In this document: piece after piece, positions 14,415-21,470 of the stretch
Numbering within the stretch: the stretch's first letter is position 1
Layout: each line of letters begins with the position of its first letter
NCBI GenBank assembly: GCA_019114745.1
Contig: DXEY01000031.1
Span: 1 to 24,851 of the forward strand
Length of the DNA: 24,851 nt
Direction of reading: 5' to 3'
Source: Candidatus Mediterraneibacter colneyensis
GTDB taxonomy: Bacteria > Bacillota > Clostridia > Lachnospirales > Lachnospiraceae
Made by a program: the position numbers and the translations under genes
The notes under the pieces: model-generated
Seen by the model: only the letters and a program-made list of their open reading frames with translations
The model's database searches: none
What the model was told of the DNA's origin: nothing

Positions 14415-15275
14415 TTATCTGCCTCCCTTCTCCGTAATTTTGACAAATAGTTTCTGCAGGTTTACAGGGGTACAGTTCAGGCTGCCTGTTTTGGGAAGGG
14501 GCTCCTTTGTCCCCATGATATAGGCGATCTTGAGATTCCCCAGTTCGTCGTATCCGATGACATTTTTGCCGGCGCAGTAAGCGTCTACTTCGTGTTCTAT
14601 GCCGGATACACAGCAGCTTTCCTCCAGCAGCGAAGCGGCGTTATCCTGTAACAGGATCTTTCCCTGATCGATCAGGACAACTTCTTCGATGAGATTTGCC
14701 GCCTCCTCGATCAGATGGGTCGCAATGATGATCGTCCGTTCGTTTCTCTCATAATCCTCCAACAGCAGATGATAGAACAGCTCTCTGTGGTTTGCATCAA
14801 GGCCGAGCACCGGTTCGTCGAAGATCACATAGGGGACTTCGAGAGCCATAGCTGCCGTCAATTTGAAGATAGACTGATAGCCTTTTGACAATGCTTTGAA
14901 TTTTTTGTTTGTATCGAGATTAAATTTCTCTGCGATATCAAATGCTTTTTCTATGTTGAAGCTGTCGTAGAAACGTGCGGCCCATTTAAAATGATCTCTG
15001 ACTTTCAGGCCGGTATCGTACAGGTCGGTTTCGCTCATACAGAATATTTTCTCGTGGACTTTCATGCTTTCCTTTGCGGGAATCCCGTCGATTACGATCT
15101 CGCCGGAGTCGGCAAAGATCCGGTTTGCGATGATATTGATCAGGGTGGATTTCCCCGCGCCGTTTCTGCCCAGTAACCCATAGATTTTTCCATGCTCAAA
15201 TGCCAGGGAGACATTGTCGAGCGCGGTGACATCTTTATATCGTTTGGTGACATTTTTAATCTGGATCGCATTCAT
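14415..15275 (-). CDS. ABC transporter ATPase (YtrB-like)
   Basis: A 286-residue ATPase with Walker A GRNGAGKST (36-44), a signature altered to LSKGYQ ('ALSKGYQSIFKLTAAMAL'), Walker B YVIFDEPVLGLDA and H-loop 'IIIATHLIEEA'. About 70 C-terminal residues extend beyond the core domain, as in YtrB/CcmA-like ATPases encoded beside GntR regulators. ATG 15275 is preferred over ATG 15281 because AAGGGG lies 8 nt before the former and only 2 nt before the latter. The start lies inside the GntR gene (20-bp overlap) and the stop is one base from the permease start, so translation is probably coupled. Confidence 0.9.
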   Translation of the reverse strand: MNAIQIKNVTKRYKDVTALDNVSLAFEHGKIYGLLGRNGAGKSTLINIIANRIFADSGEIVIDGIPAKESMKVHEKIFCMSETDLYDTGLKVRDHFKWAARFYDSFNIEKAFDIAEKFNLDTNKKFKALSKGYQSIFKLTAAMALEVPYVIFDEPVLGLDANHRELFYHLLLEDYERNERTIIIATHLIEEAANLIEEVVLIDQGKILLQDNAASLLEESCCVSGIEHEVDAYCAGKNVIGYDELGNLKIAYIMGTKEPLPKTGSLNCTPVNLQKLFVKITEKGGR

Positions 15276-15645
15276 TTTCATAACCCCTTTCTATCAGAGA
15301 GATAATCTCTTCCTTTGTCATATGAAGTTTTTCCGCCTCCCGGATCAGGGAAGCAATAAACTGTTCATAAAACTGTCCCTGCCTTTTCCGGCGTATTGTT
15401 TCCACCGCGCCCTCTTTTACAAACATTCCCAGCCCTCTTTTCTTATAGATGATGTTTTCGTCAACAAGCAGGTTCATTCCTTTCAGAACCGTATGGGGAT
15501 TGATGTTCAGCAAAGCAGATATTTCGTTGGTTGAAGGAATCTTTGTCTCCACAGCAAAAACCCCTGTAAATATGGAGTCTTCAAGCTGTTCGGCAATCTG
15601 GATGAAGATGGGCTTTTCAATATCTGGATTGATATTCAACTGCAT
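15256..15645 (-). CDS. GntR-family transcriptional regulator, YtrA subfamily
   Basis: At 129 residues this matches the short YtrA subfamily. It has an N-terminal winged helix-turn-helix ('PIFIQIAEQLEDSIFTGVF', 'IPSTNEISALLNINPHTVLKGM', 'GLGMFV', about 10-75) and a short C-terminal helical dimerisation tail instead of a metabolite-binding domain. YtrA regulators repress adjacent ABC transporter operons and are relieved by envelope stress. ATG 15645 follows AAGGCGG (spacing 5 from AAGG); a GTG codon just upstream overlaps that site. The promoter and a 7-4-7 inverted repeat lie immediately upstream, indicating autorepression. Confidence 0.9.
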   Translation of the reverse strand: MQLNINPDIEKPIFIQIAEQLEDSIFTGVFAVETKIPSTNEISALLNINPHTVLKGMNLLVDENIIYKKRGLGMFVKEGAVETIRRKRQGQFYEQFIASLIREAEKLHMTKEEIISLIERGYENECDPD

Positions 15646-15666
15646 CACCGCCTTGTTATATAGTTT

Positions 15667-15684
15667 GTTAGTTGAGTAACTAAC
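15667..15684. promoter_or_regulatory. Probable GntR (YtrA-type) operator
   Basis: A perfect inverted repeat, GTTAGTT GAGT AACTAAC, sits 22 bp before the GntR start codon and just downstream of the expected transcription start. That position would let a bound repressor block elongation or promoter escape. An additional overlapping AACTAAC half-site follows. The core TTAGTT-N4-AACTAA recurs at 24817-24832. Confidence 0.7.
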
Positions 15685-15699
15685 TAACTTGCAATTGTG

Positions 15700-15728
15700 A
15701 TTATACAGGATCCGGGGGATGATGTCAA
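15700..15728 (-). promoter_or_regulatory. Consensus sigma-A promoter of the GntR-ABC operon
   Basis: Read on the minus strand, TTGACA (15728-15723) and TATAAT (15705-15700) are 17 bp apart: both hexamers are perfect consensus with optimal spacing. Such a strong promoter next to an operator fits an operon normally held off by its own repressor. Confidence 0.88.
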
Positions 15729-15758
15729 TAGATTATAGGATGACTTTATCAGTTTGTC

Positions 15759-15787
15759 TTGAAATCCTGCAGCAATCTTTATAAGAT
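15759..15787 (+). promoter_or_regulatory. Possible promoter of the L,D-transpeptidase gene
   Basis: TTGAAA (15759-15764) and TAAGAT (15782-15787) are 17 bp apart, 5/6 and 4/6 matches. It is divergent from the GntR promoter, whose -35 starts about 30 bp away. Confidence 0.4.
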
Positions 15788-15845
15788 AGTAGTAGATAGC
15801 ATACGGCAAAAATATGGATGTGCCGGATATAAGGCAGGGCAGGAT

Positions 15846-17303
15846 ATGGAAAAAAAAGAGCGTAAAAACGAGCGTAAGAGAGATAAAAAAAGACCGGGCT
15901 GGTCTGATAGACAGAAAAAAGTGATCGGCATTACAGGGGGCGTGATCCTGGTGATCGCCCTTCTGTACCTTGGGATTGCATTTTATTTCCGCAGCCATTA
16001 CTTTTTCCGCACAGAGATCAACGGACACAATGTCTCCGGCAGGTCGGTATCGGCGGCGGAGCAGATCTTTGCGGATGATGTGGCGTCCTATGAGCTGGAG
16101 CTGCTTGAGATGAGCGGAGCGAAGGAGACGGTGTCGGGCGCGGACATTTCCATGAAGTATGAGAAATGTGACGATGCGGAAAAGATTCTGGAAGAACAGA
16201 ATGTATTTCTGTGGCCCGGCGCTTTATTCAAAAAGCCGGTGTATGAAGCATCGGTGGAGATTTCCTATGACGATGAGCAGCTCCAGACGAAGATTGATTC
16301 TCTGCAGGTTGTGACAGCCGAGCAGACCCAGCCGGTGTCCGCATATCCGAAGTACGACGGAGAGAAGTTTGTCATAGAGCCTGAGCAGTACGGAACAGCC
16401 GTGCAGACGGATGTGCTCAGAGAGGAGATGGAGCGTGCGTTTGCCGCCCTGGAAGAGACGCTTGACCTGGAGGCGGCGGGGTGTTATGCGTCTCCATCCT
16501 ATACGGCGGAATCGCCGGAGGTACAGCAGGCATGTGATGTGATGAACAAATACTGTGAAGCAAGGATCGTCTATCCGATGACGGAAGAAGTGGTGATCGA
16601 CAAGTCTGTGATCTCGGGATGGCTGACAACGGATGAGAATATGCAGGTCGTGATCAGCGAGGAAGCAGTCAGGGGATGGCTCCAGGAATTTGGGGATACA
16701 TACGATACGGTAGGAACTACGAGAACGTTTACGACTCCGACCGGGAAGCAGGCAACGGTATCCGGCGGGACTTACGGGTGGTCGATCAACGAAAAAGCGG
16801 AGTATGATGTGATCATTGACGCAGTGCAGAACAGCAAAGTGCTGGAACGGGAGCCGGAGTATTATAACAGCGGTCATGCGGCGGTGCACAGTATGCCGGA
16901 CTGGGGCAGCACGTATATCGATGTGGATCTGAGCGAGCAGTATATGTGGTATGTGGTAGACGGAAGCGTTGCTCTTGAGACAGACGTGGTGACCGGGCGG
17001 CCGACTCCGGAGAGGATCACGCCTGAGGGGACATATTCCATTGTGGAAAAGGAACGCAACCGTGTACTGAAAGGTTCTGTTGATCCGGCAACAGGAAAGC
17101 CATCCTATGAGACACCTGTGAATTACTGGATGCGCGTGACCTGGTCCGGGATCGGTTTTCATGACGCTACCTGGCAGCCGGCGTTTGGAGGGACTTTAAA
17201 CCAGACGAGGGGTTCCCACGGATGTATCAATATGCCGTATGATAAGGCGGCGCAGCTTTACGAAATGGTAGAGATGGGGACGCCGGTAGTGATCCACTAT
17301 TAG
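15846..17303 (+). CDS. Membrane-anchored L,D-transpeptidase (YkuD domain)
   Basis: The 485-residue protein has a very basic cytoplasmic N-terminus (1-25), one transmembrane helix (26-48) and an extracellular part. The latter holds a long region resembling PG-binding-4-type domains (about 60-320) and a C-terminal YkuD catalytic domain (about 345-485). Catalytic residues are visible in 'GFHDATW' (H439) and 'SHGCINM' (C460). L,D-transpeptidases make 3-3 cross-links or attach proteins in peptidoglycan and are insensitive to many beta-lactams. ATG 15846 is chosen because the basic tail plus helix makes a normal type II anchor; an upstream TTG frame opening at 15759 is unlikely. The ribosome binding site is weak (AAGG about 11 nt upstream). 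It is divergent from the GntR-ABC operon. Confidence 0.92.
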   Translation: MEKKERKNERKRDKKRPGWSDRQKKVIGITGGVILVIALLYLGIAFYFRSHYFFRTEINGHNVSGRSVSAAEQIFADDVASYELELLEMSGAKETVSGADISMKYEKCDDAEKILEEQNVFLWPGALFKKPVYEASVEISYDDEQLQTKIDSLQVVTAEQTQPVSAYPKYDGEKFVIEPEQYGTAVQTDVLREEMERAFAALEETLDLEAAGCYASPSYTAESPEVQQACDVMNKYCEARIVYPMTEEVVIDKSVISGWLTTDENMQVVISEEAVRGWLQEFGDTYDTVGTTRTFTTPTGKQATVSGGTYGWSINEKAEYDVIIDAVQNSKVLEREPEYYNSGHAAVHSMPDWGSTYIDVDLSEQYMWYVVDGSVALETDVVTGRPTPERITPEGTYSIVEKERNRVLKGSVDPATGKPSYETPVNYWMRVTWSGIGFHDATWQPAFGGTLNQTRGSHGCINMPYDKAAQLYEMVEMGTPVVIHY

Positions 17304-17327
17304 ATCCGATCAGGAAAAGAGCAGCGA

Positions 17328-17356
17328 AAAAGGCGGAGATTTTCACTCCGCCTTTT
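17328..17356. terminator. Bidirectional terminator overlapping a gene end
   Basis: A perfect 11-bp stem, AAAAGGCGGAG (17328-17338) with CTCCGCCTTTT (17346-17356), has a 7-nt loop. The A-run/T-run ends work in both directions. The right arm encodes the last codons of the minus-strand GNAT, whose stop is in the loop. Confidence 0.85.
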
Positions 17357-17828
17357 GATATGCCATCCGCTCTCCGCCGTCATCGGTGTAGATGATGCCG
17401 CAGTATTTAAATCCGTTTTTTTCCAGCATGTGCTGCATGATCCGGTTGTCCCGGTGGGTGTCAATCTTCAGGTTCCCGCACTGCTGAAACGCCCAGTCCA
17501 GGCAGAACGAAGCGGCACCTTTTACTGTGCCGTCCGATGTGATCCGGTGAACGACGCCGTAGGGGCGCTCATTGAGCCATTCTCCGTTGTAGATGCGCCG
17601 GTAAGTGTCATCAGGCCCCTCGTGGTAATAGAAGGTTGCGATGATCCTGCCGTGATCCTCGCAGACATAGGAACAGCCGGATTCGATGTCGGACGCCGTC
17701 AGTGTCCGTTTGGGGTATGTCTGGCCCCACTGGAGAGGATTTCCGTGACATGCCATGAACAGGCGGGCGTTTTCGTACATTTTGCAGAGAAGCTCTAATT
17801 CCTGAATGGTTGATTTTCGTATTTTCAT
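17343..17828 (-). CDS. GNAT-family N-acetyltransferase
   Basis: A 161-residue acetyltransferase with the pattern common in Clostridia: N-terminal 'IRKSTIQELELLCKMYENARLFMACHGNPLQW', a central 'VVHRITSDGTVKGAASFCLDWAF' strand-loop-helix that places acetyl-CoA, and 'LKIDTHRDNRIMQHMLEKNGFKYCGIIY' for the C-terminal half of the fold. The substrate is unknown; relatives are annotated as small-molecule or ribosomal-protein acetyltransferases. The start codon has only a distant AAAGG 12 nt upstream. It is convergent with the transpeptidase gene, and its promoter lies at 17880-17908. Confidence 0.85.
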   Translation of the reverse strand: MKIRKSTIQELELLCKMYENARLFMACHGNPLQWGQTYPKRTLTASDIESGCSYVCEDHGRIIATFYYHEGPDDTYRRIYNGEWLNERPYGVVHRITSDGTVKGAASFCLDWAFQQCGNLKIDTHRDNRIMQHMLEKNGFKYCGIIYTDDGGERMAYQKAE

Positions 17829-17879
17829 AGAGGTGAGATGCCTTTCTTCGTTTATCCATTCCGCAGTGATCCTCCGATG

Positions 17880-17908
17880 ATTATAACAGAATGGACAGAG
17901 ATAAACAA
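17880..17908 (-). promoter_or_regulatory. Promoter of the minus-strand GNAT gene
   Basis: On the minus strand, TTGTTT (17908-17903) and a consensus TATAAT (17885-17880) are 17 bp apart, with an extended -10 TG (17888-17887). The gap 17829-18141 (313 bp) holds this promoter, a perfect TATAATTATA palindrome (17931-17940), a possible operator at 17999-18015 and the pflB promoter. Confidence 0.65.
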
Positions 17909-17998
17909 TCTACTACAGAGAGTGGTGATGTATAATTATAGATACAAAATATGGTAAAAATAGTGTATTTTGCACAAAATTGGATACAAGGGCAGTAT

Positions 17999-18015
17999 TT
18001 GAGAACCATTATCAA
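17999..18015. promoter_or_regulatory. Inverted repeat just upstream of the pflB promoter
   Basis: TTGAGAA CCA TTATCAA has half-sites matching at 6 of 7 positions around a 3-bp spacer, ending 8 bp before the -35. It loosely recalls redox-regulator sites (Rex TTGTTAA-N4-TTAACAA; FNR TTGAT-N4-ATCAA), but the spacing fits neither exactly. Confidence 0.35.
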
Positions 18016-18023
18016 GATATTGC

Positions 18024-18052
18024 TTGCGTTTTCCGGAACTCAATGATATACT
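18024..18052 (+). promoter_or_regulatory. Promoter of pflB
   Basis: TTGCGT (18024-18029) and TATACT (18047-18052) are 17 bp apart, with an extended -10 TG at 18044-18045. The predicted leader is about 83 nt, ending in AGGAGGAGG (18125-18133). Confidence 0.65.
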
Positions 18053-18141
18053 AGCGCATGGAAGTGATACGGATTTATCATTTCAGGAAAGTTTCAAAAA
18101 CAGTTGACAATATGATGAGATTTCAGGAGGAGGATGAACGA

Positions 18142-20400
18142 ATGGCAAAAGTGAATTTTGACCAGTGGGAAGGCTTTAAAGGTCATCTCTGGAAAGAGGA
18201 AGTAAATGTGCGTGATTTTATCCAGCACAACTATACTCAGTACGACGGAGATGAGTCCTTCCTTGCAGGACCGACAGAAGCGACAGACAAACTCTGGGGA
18301 GAGCTTCAGAAGCTCCAGAAGGAAGAGCGCGCAAAAGGCGGCGTTCTGGATATGGAAACAGAGGTTGTCTCAGGGCTTACCGCTTACGGTCCGGGATATA
18401 TCAATGATGAGATGAAGGATTTAGAGCAGGTTGTAGGGCTTCAGACGGATAAACCGCTTAAGAGGGCGTTTATGCCGTACGGCGGAATCAAGATGGCTGA
18501 GCAGGCTTGTACGACATACGGATATACTCCGAGTGCAGAGCTCCATGAAATCTTCACAAAATATCATAAAACACACAATCAGGCAGTATTTGATATTTAT
18601 ACGCCTGAGATGAAAAAGGCGCGCCACAACAAGATCATCACAGGTCTTCCGGACACATACGGAAGAGGACGTATCGTAGGCGATTACCGCCGTGTGGCAC
18701 TCTACGGTATCGACTATCTGATCGAGAAAAAGGAGTCTGATTTCGTAGAGTATGAAAGACACGGAATGAAAGGAACAGATTTCCGTCTCCGCGAGGAGAT
18801 CGCAGATCAGATCCGCGCCCTGAAAGGCATGAAGGAGATGGCTTCCGTATATGGCTATGATATTTCCGGGCCGGCAACAAACGCAAAAGAGGCAGTGCAG
18901 TGGCTGTATTTCGGTTATCTCGCTGCGATCAAGACTCAGAACGGAGCAGCCATGAGCGTGGGACGTGTGTCCACATTCCTTGATATCTATATCCAGAGAG
19001 ATATGGAGAAAGGAATCCTCACAGAGGAGCAGGCACAGGAGCTGATCGACCATCTTGTTATGAAGTTCAGGATGGTGAAGTTCGCGAGAATCCCGTCCTA
19101 CAACGAGCTCTTCTCAGGAGACCCGGTATGGGCGACGCTTGAGATGGCTGGTATCGGAATGGACGGACGCCATATGGTAACAAAGAATGACTACCGTTTC
19201 CTCCGCACACTGGAGAATATGGGGCCGTCACCGGAGCCGAACCTGACTGTGCTGTATTCTTCACATCTGCCGGAGAACTTTAAGAAATATGCGGCATACA
19301 TTTCCGTGAAGACAAGTTCCATCCAGTATGAGAACGATGATGTAATGCGTCCGGTATGGGGCGATGACTATTCCATCTGCTGCTGTGTATCTGCGACAGA
19401 GACAGGCAAAGAGATCCAGTTCTTCGGCGCCCGCGCCAACCTGGCAAAATGCCTGCTGTACGCGATCAACGGCGGTGTGGATGAAAAGACAAAACAGCAG
19501 GTATCCCCGCTGTACAGGCCAATCACATCTGAGTACCTTGACTACGATGAAGTCATGGAGAAATACGACCAGATGATGGAGTGGCTGTCCAAACTGTATG
19601 TGGATACACTGAACATGATCCACTACATGCATGACAAATATTACTATGAAGCTGCTGAGATGGCTCTGATCGACACAAACGTAAGACGTACATTTGCAAC
19701 AGGTATCGCAGGATTCTCACACGTAGTAGACTCCCTGAGCGCGATCAAATACGCGAAAGTAAAAGTGATCCGCGATGACGACGGACTTGCTGTCGACTAC
19801 GAGGTAGAGGGAGACTTCCCGAGATACGGAAACGACGATGACAGGGCAGACGAGATTGCAGTATGGCTGCTGAGAACATTTATGAGCAAGCTGAAAAAAT
19901 GCCACACTTACAGAAACTCTGAGCCTACAACATCGATCCTTACGATCACATCCAACGTAGTGTACGGAAAAGCTACCGGATCACTGCCGGATGGAAGAAA
20001 AGCAGGCGAACCGCTGGCTCCGGGCGCAAACCCGTCATATGGAGCAGAGCAGAACGGACTGCTGGCATCCCTGAACTCGGTTGCCAAACTTCCGTATGAG
20101 CAGGCGCTTGACGGAATCTCCAATACACAGACGATCAGCCCGGGAGCACTCGGACACGATGACGATGAGCGCAATGTTAACCTGGTTCATGTGATGGACG
20201 GATACTTCGACCAGGGTGCACACCACCTGAATGTCAATGTATTCGGTACAGAAAAACTGATCGATGCGATGGAGCATCCGGAAAAAGAAGAATATGCGAA
20301 CTTTACGATCCGCGTATCCGGATATGCAGTGAAGTTCATCGACCTGACAAGAGAGCAGCAGCTTGACGTAATCGCAAGAACCTGCCACGCAGCAATGTAA
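18142..20400 (+). CDS. pflB: Pyruvate formate-lyase (formate C-acetyltransferase)
   Basis: The 752-residue glycyl-radical enzyme is close to E. coli PflB in length. It converts pyruvate and CoA to acetyl-CoA and formate in anaerobic fermentation. The active-site thiols lie in 'SICCCVSATETG' (C413-C415; the adjacent pair aligned with the E. coli Cys-Cys is probably C414-C415). The glycyl radical site is G727 in 'RVSGYAVKF', 25 residues from the C-terminus. ATG 18142 is chosen because AGGAGG ends 8 nt upstream and the protein then begins 'MAKVNFDQWEGF' as relatives do; an in-frame ATG at 18058 lies at the predicted transcription start. Activation needs the enzyme encoded at 20653. Codon use is biased and even, as in highly expressed genes. 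Confidence 0.98.
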   Translation: MAKVNFDQWEGFKGHLWKEEVNVRDFIQHNYTQYDGDESFLAGPTEATDKLWGELQKLQKEERAKGGVLDMETEVVSGLTAYGPGYINDEMKDLEQVVGLQTDKPLKRAFMPYGGIKMAEQACTTYGYTPSAELHEIFTKYHKTHNQAVFDIYTPEMKKARHNKIITGLPDTYGRGRIVGDYRRVALYGIDYLIEKKESDFVEYERHGMKGTDFRLREEIADQIRALKGMKEMASVYGYDISGPATNAKEAVQWLYFGYLAAIKTQNGAAMSVGRVSTFLDIYIQRDMEKGILTEEQAQELIDHLVMKFRMVKFARIPSYNELFSGDPVWATLEMAGIGMDGRHMVTKNDYRFLRTLENMGPSPEPNLTVLYSSHLPENFKKYAAYISVKTSSIQYENDDVMRPVWGDDYSICCCVSATETGKEIQFFGARANLAKCLLYAINGGVDEKTKQQVSPLYRPITSEYLDYDEVMEKYDQMMEWLSKLYVDTLNMIHYMHDKYYYEAAEMALIDTNVRRTFATGIAGFSHVVDSLSAIKYAKVKVIRDDDGLAVDYEVEGDFPRYGNDDDRADEIAVWLLRTFMSKLKKCHTYRNSEPTTSILTITSNVVYGKATGSLPDGRKAGEPLAPGANPSYGAEQNGLLASLNSVAKLPYEQALDGISNTQTISPGALGHDDDERNVNLVHVMDGYFDQGAHHLNVNVFGTEKLIDAMEHPEKEEYANFTIRVSGYAVKFIDLTREQQLDVIARTCHAAM

Positions 20401-20408
20401 TTTTTTTC

Positions 20409-20638
20409 GGGGACGTAGTTAAATCGTAATTCACTACGTCCCCATTTAGATGTTGCCCTGTCCCTTTTTGGTAACTGCCCTGTCCCCTGCCGAATAGTAA
20501 ACAAATTTTAGCATTTCTGCAGCTGTATTTTTACAGACAATTTGTGCACAATTCATAAAGGGGACAGGGTGATTCGCGAAAAGGGACAGGGTGAACTGCA
20601 GTTGGGGACGTAGACAAATCGGAATTTACTACGTCCCC
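20409..20638. repeat. 230-bp nested palindromic element between pflB and pflA
   Basis: The element is symmetric about 20523.5. The outer ends are GGGGACGTAG (20409) and CTACGTCCCC (ending 20638). Each end is itself a hairpin: GGGGACGTAG, 15-nt loop, CTACGTCCCC at 20409-20443 (stem 10-11 bp) and again at 20604-20638, with 11 of 15 loop bases identical. Inside, CCCTGTCCCTTTT (20456-20468) pairs with AAAAGGGACAGGG (20579-20591), and CCCTGTCCCCT (20478-20488) pairs with AGGGGACAGGG (20559-20569). All of these share the same centre. ACAAATT/AATTTGT (20501-20545) adds an inner arm, offset by one base. No open reading frame fits inside. It resembles a MITE or REP-type element mobilised in trans. Its left edge abuts a T-run after the pflB stop and its right edge is 2 bp from the pflA ribosome binding site. 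Confidence 0.8.
20530..20559 (+). promoter_or_regulatory. Possible promoter inside the palindromic element
   Basis: TTTACA (20530-20535, 5/6) and CATAAA (20554-20559, 4/6) are 18 bp apart and point towards pflA. If active, the element would give the activase gene its own promoter. Confidence 0.3.
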
Positions 20639-20652
20639 GAAAGGAGAAGTTA

Positions 20653-21390
20653 ATGCAAGGCTATATTCATTCTACCGAGAGTTTCGGCTCTGTTGACGGA
20701 CCGGGTGTCCGTTTTGTTATTTTTGTCAGTGGGTGTCCGATGCGCTGCCAGTTTTGTCACAACCCGGATACATGGAATATGCAGGCGGGAGAACTGCGCA
20801 GCGCCGACGAACTGATCAGACAGGCGCTCCGGTACCGGTCATACTGGAAGGACGGCGGCGGGATCACGGTAAGCGGAGGGGAACCCCTGATGCAGATCGA
20901 TTTTATGATCGAGCTTTTCAAAAAGGCGAAAGCAGAGGGGATCCACACTGCGATCGATACGAGCGGCGCGCCGTTTACTCGGGAAGAGCCGTTCTTCGGA
21001 AAGTTTAACGAGCTGATGGAGTACACGGATCTTCTGCTGGTGGATATTAAGCACATTGATGATGAGCAGCATAAGATCCTGACCGGGCACAGCAATAAAA
21101 ATATCCTGGATATGGCAGAATATCTCTCGGACATCGGAAAACCTGTATGGATACGCCATGTGCTTGTTCCGCAGAGAAATGACGAGGACGTGTATCTGGA
21201 GAAGCTGTATGATTTTATCAGCACTTTAAGCAATGTGGAGAGGACGGAAATCCTTCCTTATCATACGTTTGGCGAGTACAAGTGGAAAGAACTTGGGTAT
21301 GACTATCCGCTCGCTGGCATCGAGCCGCCGGCAAAAGAGCGGATTGAAAATGCAAACCGGATCCTGCACACAGAGCTTCGCGGAAAATAA
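20653..21390 (+). CDS. pflA: Pyruvate formate-lyase activating enzyme (radical SAM)
   Basis: This 245-residue radical SAM enzyme uses S-adenosylmethionine and a [4Fe-4S] cluster to generate the glycyl radical on pyruvate formate-lyase. The cluster motif is CxxxCxxC in 'SGCPMRCQFCHNPDTW' (C28, C32, C35). 'VSGGEPLMQ' is the SAM-binding GGE motif. 'SFGSVDGPGVRFVIFVSGC' at the N-terminus is diagnostic for PFL activases. AAGGAG (20641-20646) lies 6 nt before the ATG and immediately outside the palindromic element that separates it from pflB. No strong terminator follows; only a weak AGCC/GGCT hairpin with a T-rich loop is seen at 21396-21413. Confidence 0.97.
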   Translation: MQGYIHSTESFGSVDGPGVRFVIFVSGCPMRCQFCHNPDTWNMQAGELRSADELIRQALRYRSYWKDGGGITVSGGEPLMQIDFMIELFKKAKAEGIHTAIDTSGAPFTREEPFFGKFNELMEYTDLLLVDIKHIDDEQHKILTGHSNKNILDMAEYLSDIGKPVWIRHVLVPQRNDEDVYLEKLYDFISTLSNVERTEILPYHTFGEYKWKELGYDYPLAGIEPPAKERIENANRILHTELRGK

Positions 21391-21403
21391 AGTCAAGCCT
21401 TTT

Positions 21404-21431
21404 TTTGCAGGCTGAACTGCGATATGATAAT
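21404..21431 (+). promoter_or_regulatory. Possible promoter of the DUF4317 gene
   Basis: TTTGCA (21404-21409) and GATAAT (21426-21431) are 16 bp apart, 40 bp before the ATG at 21471. The -10 is a 5/6 match; the -35 is weak. Confidence 0.35.
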
Positions 21432-21470
21432 AGGGAGTTTCATACAGCAGTATCAGAGAGGAGTATAGAT

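Noticed and set aside
16224..17162. Minus-strand open frame of 312 codons opposite the L,D-transpeptidase
   Set aside because: Antisense to a gene with catalytic motifs; Cys/His/Arg-rich low-meaning translation.
17931..17936. TATAAT as an additional pflB promoter
   Set aside because: No -35 match at 16-18 bp upstream; it is part of a simple TATAATTATA palindrome in AT-rich DNA.
20401..20407. Run of seven T after the pflB stop as a terminator
   Set aside because: Only a 4-bp stem (CTGC/GCAG) precedes it, inside the coding end and too far away; the strong hairpin is downstream of the T-run, so neither half forms a standard plus-strand terminator.
20409..20638. Short CRISPR-like array
   Set aside because: Only two direct copies of the 35-bp hairpin 195 bp apart, and the region is an inverted, centre-symmetric structure without regular spacers or cas genes.
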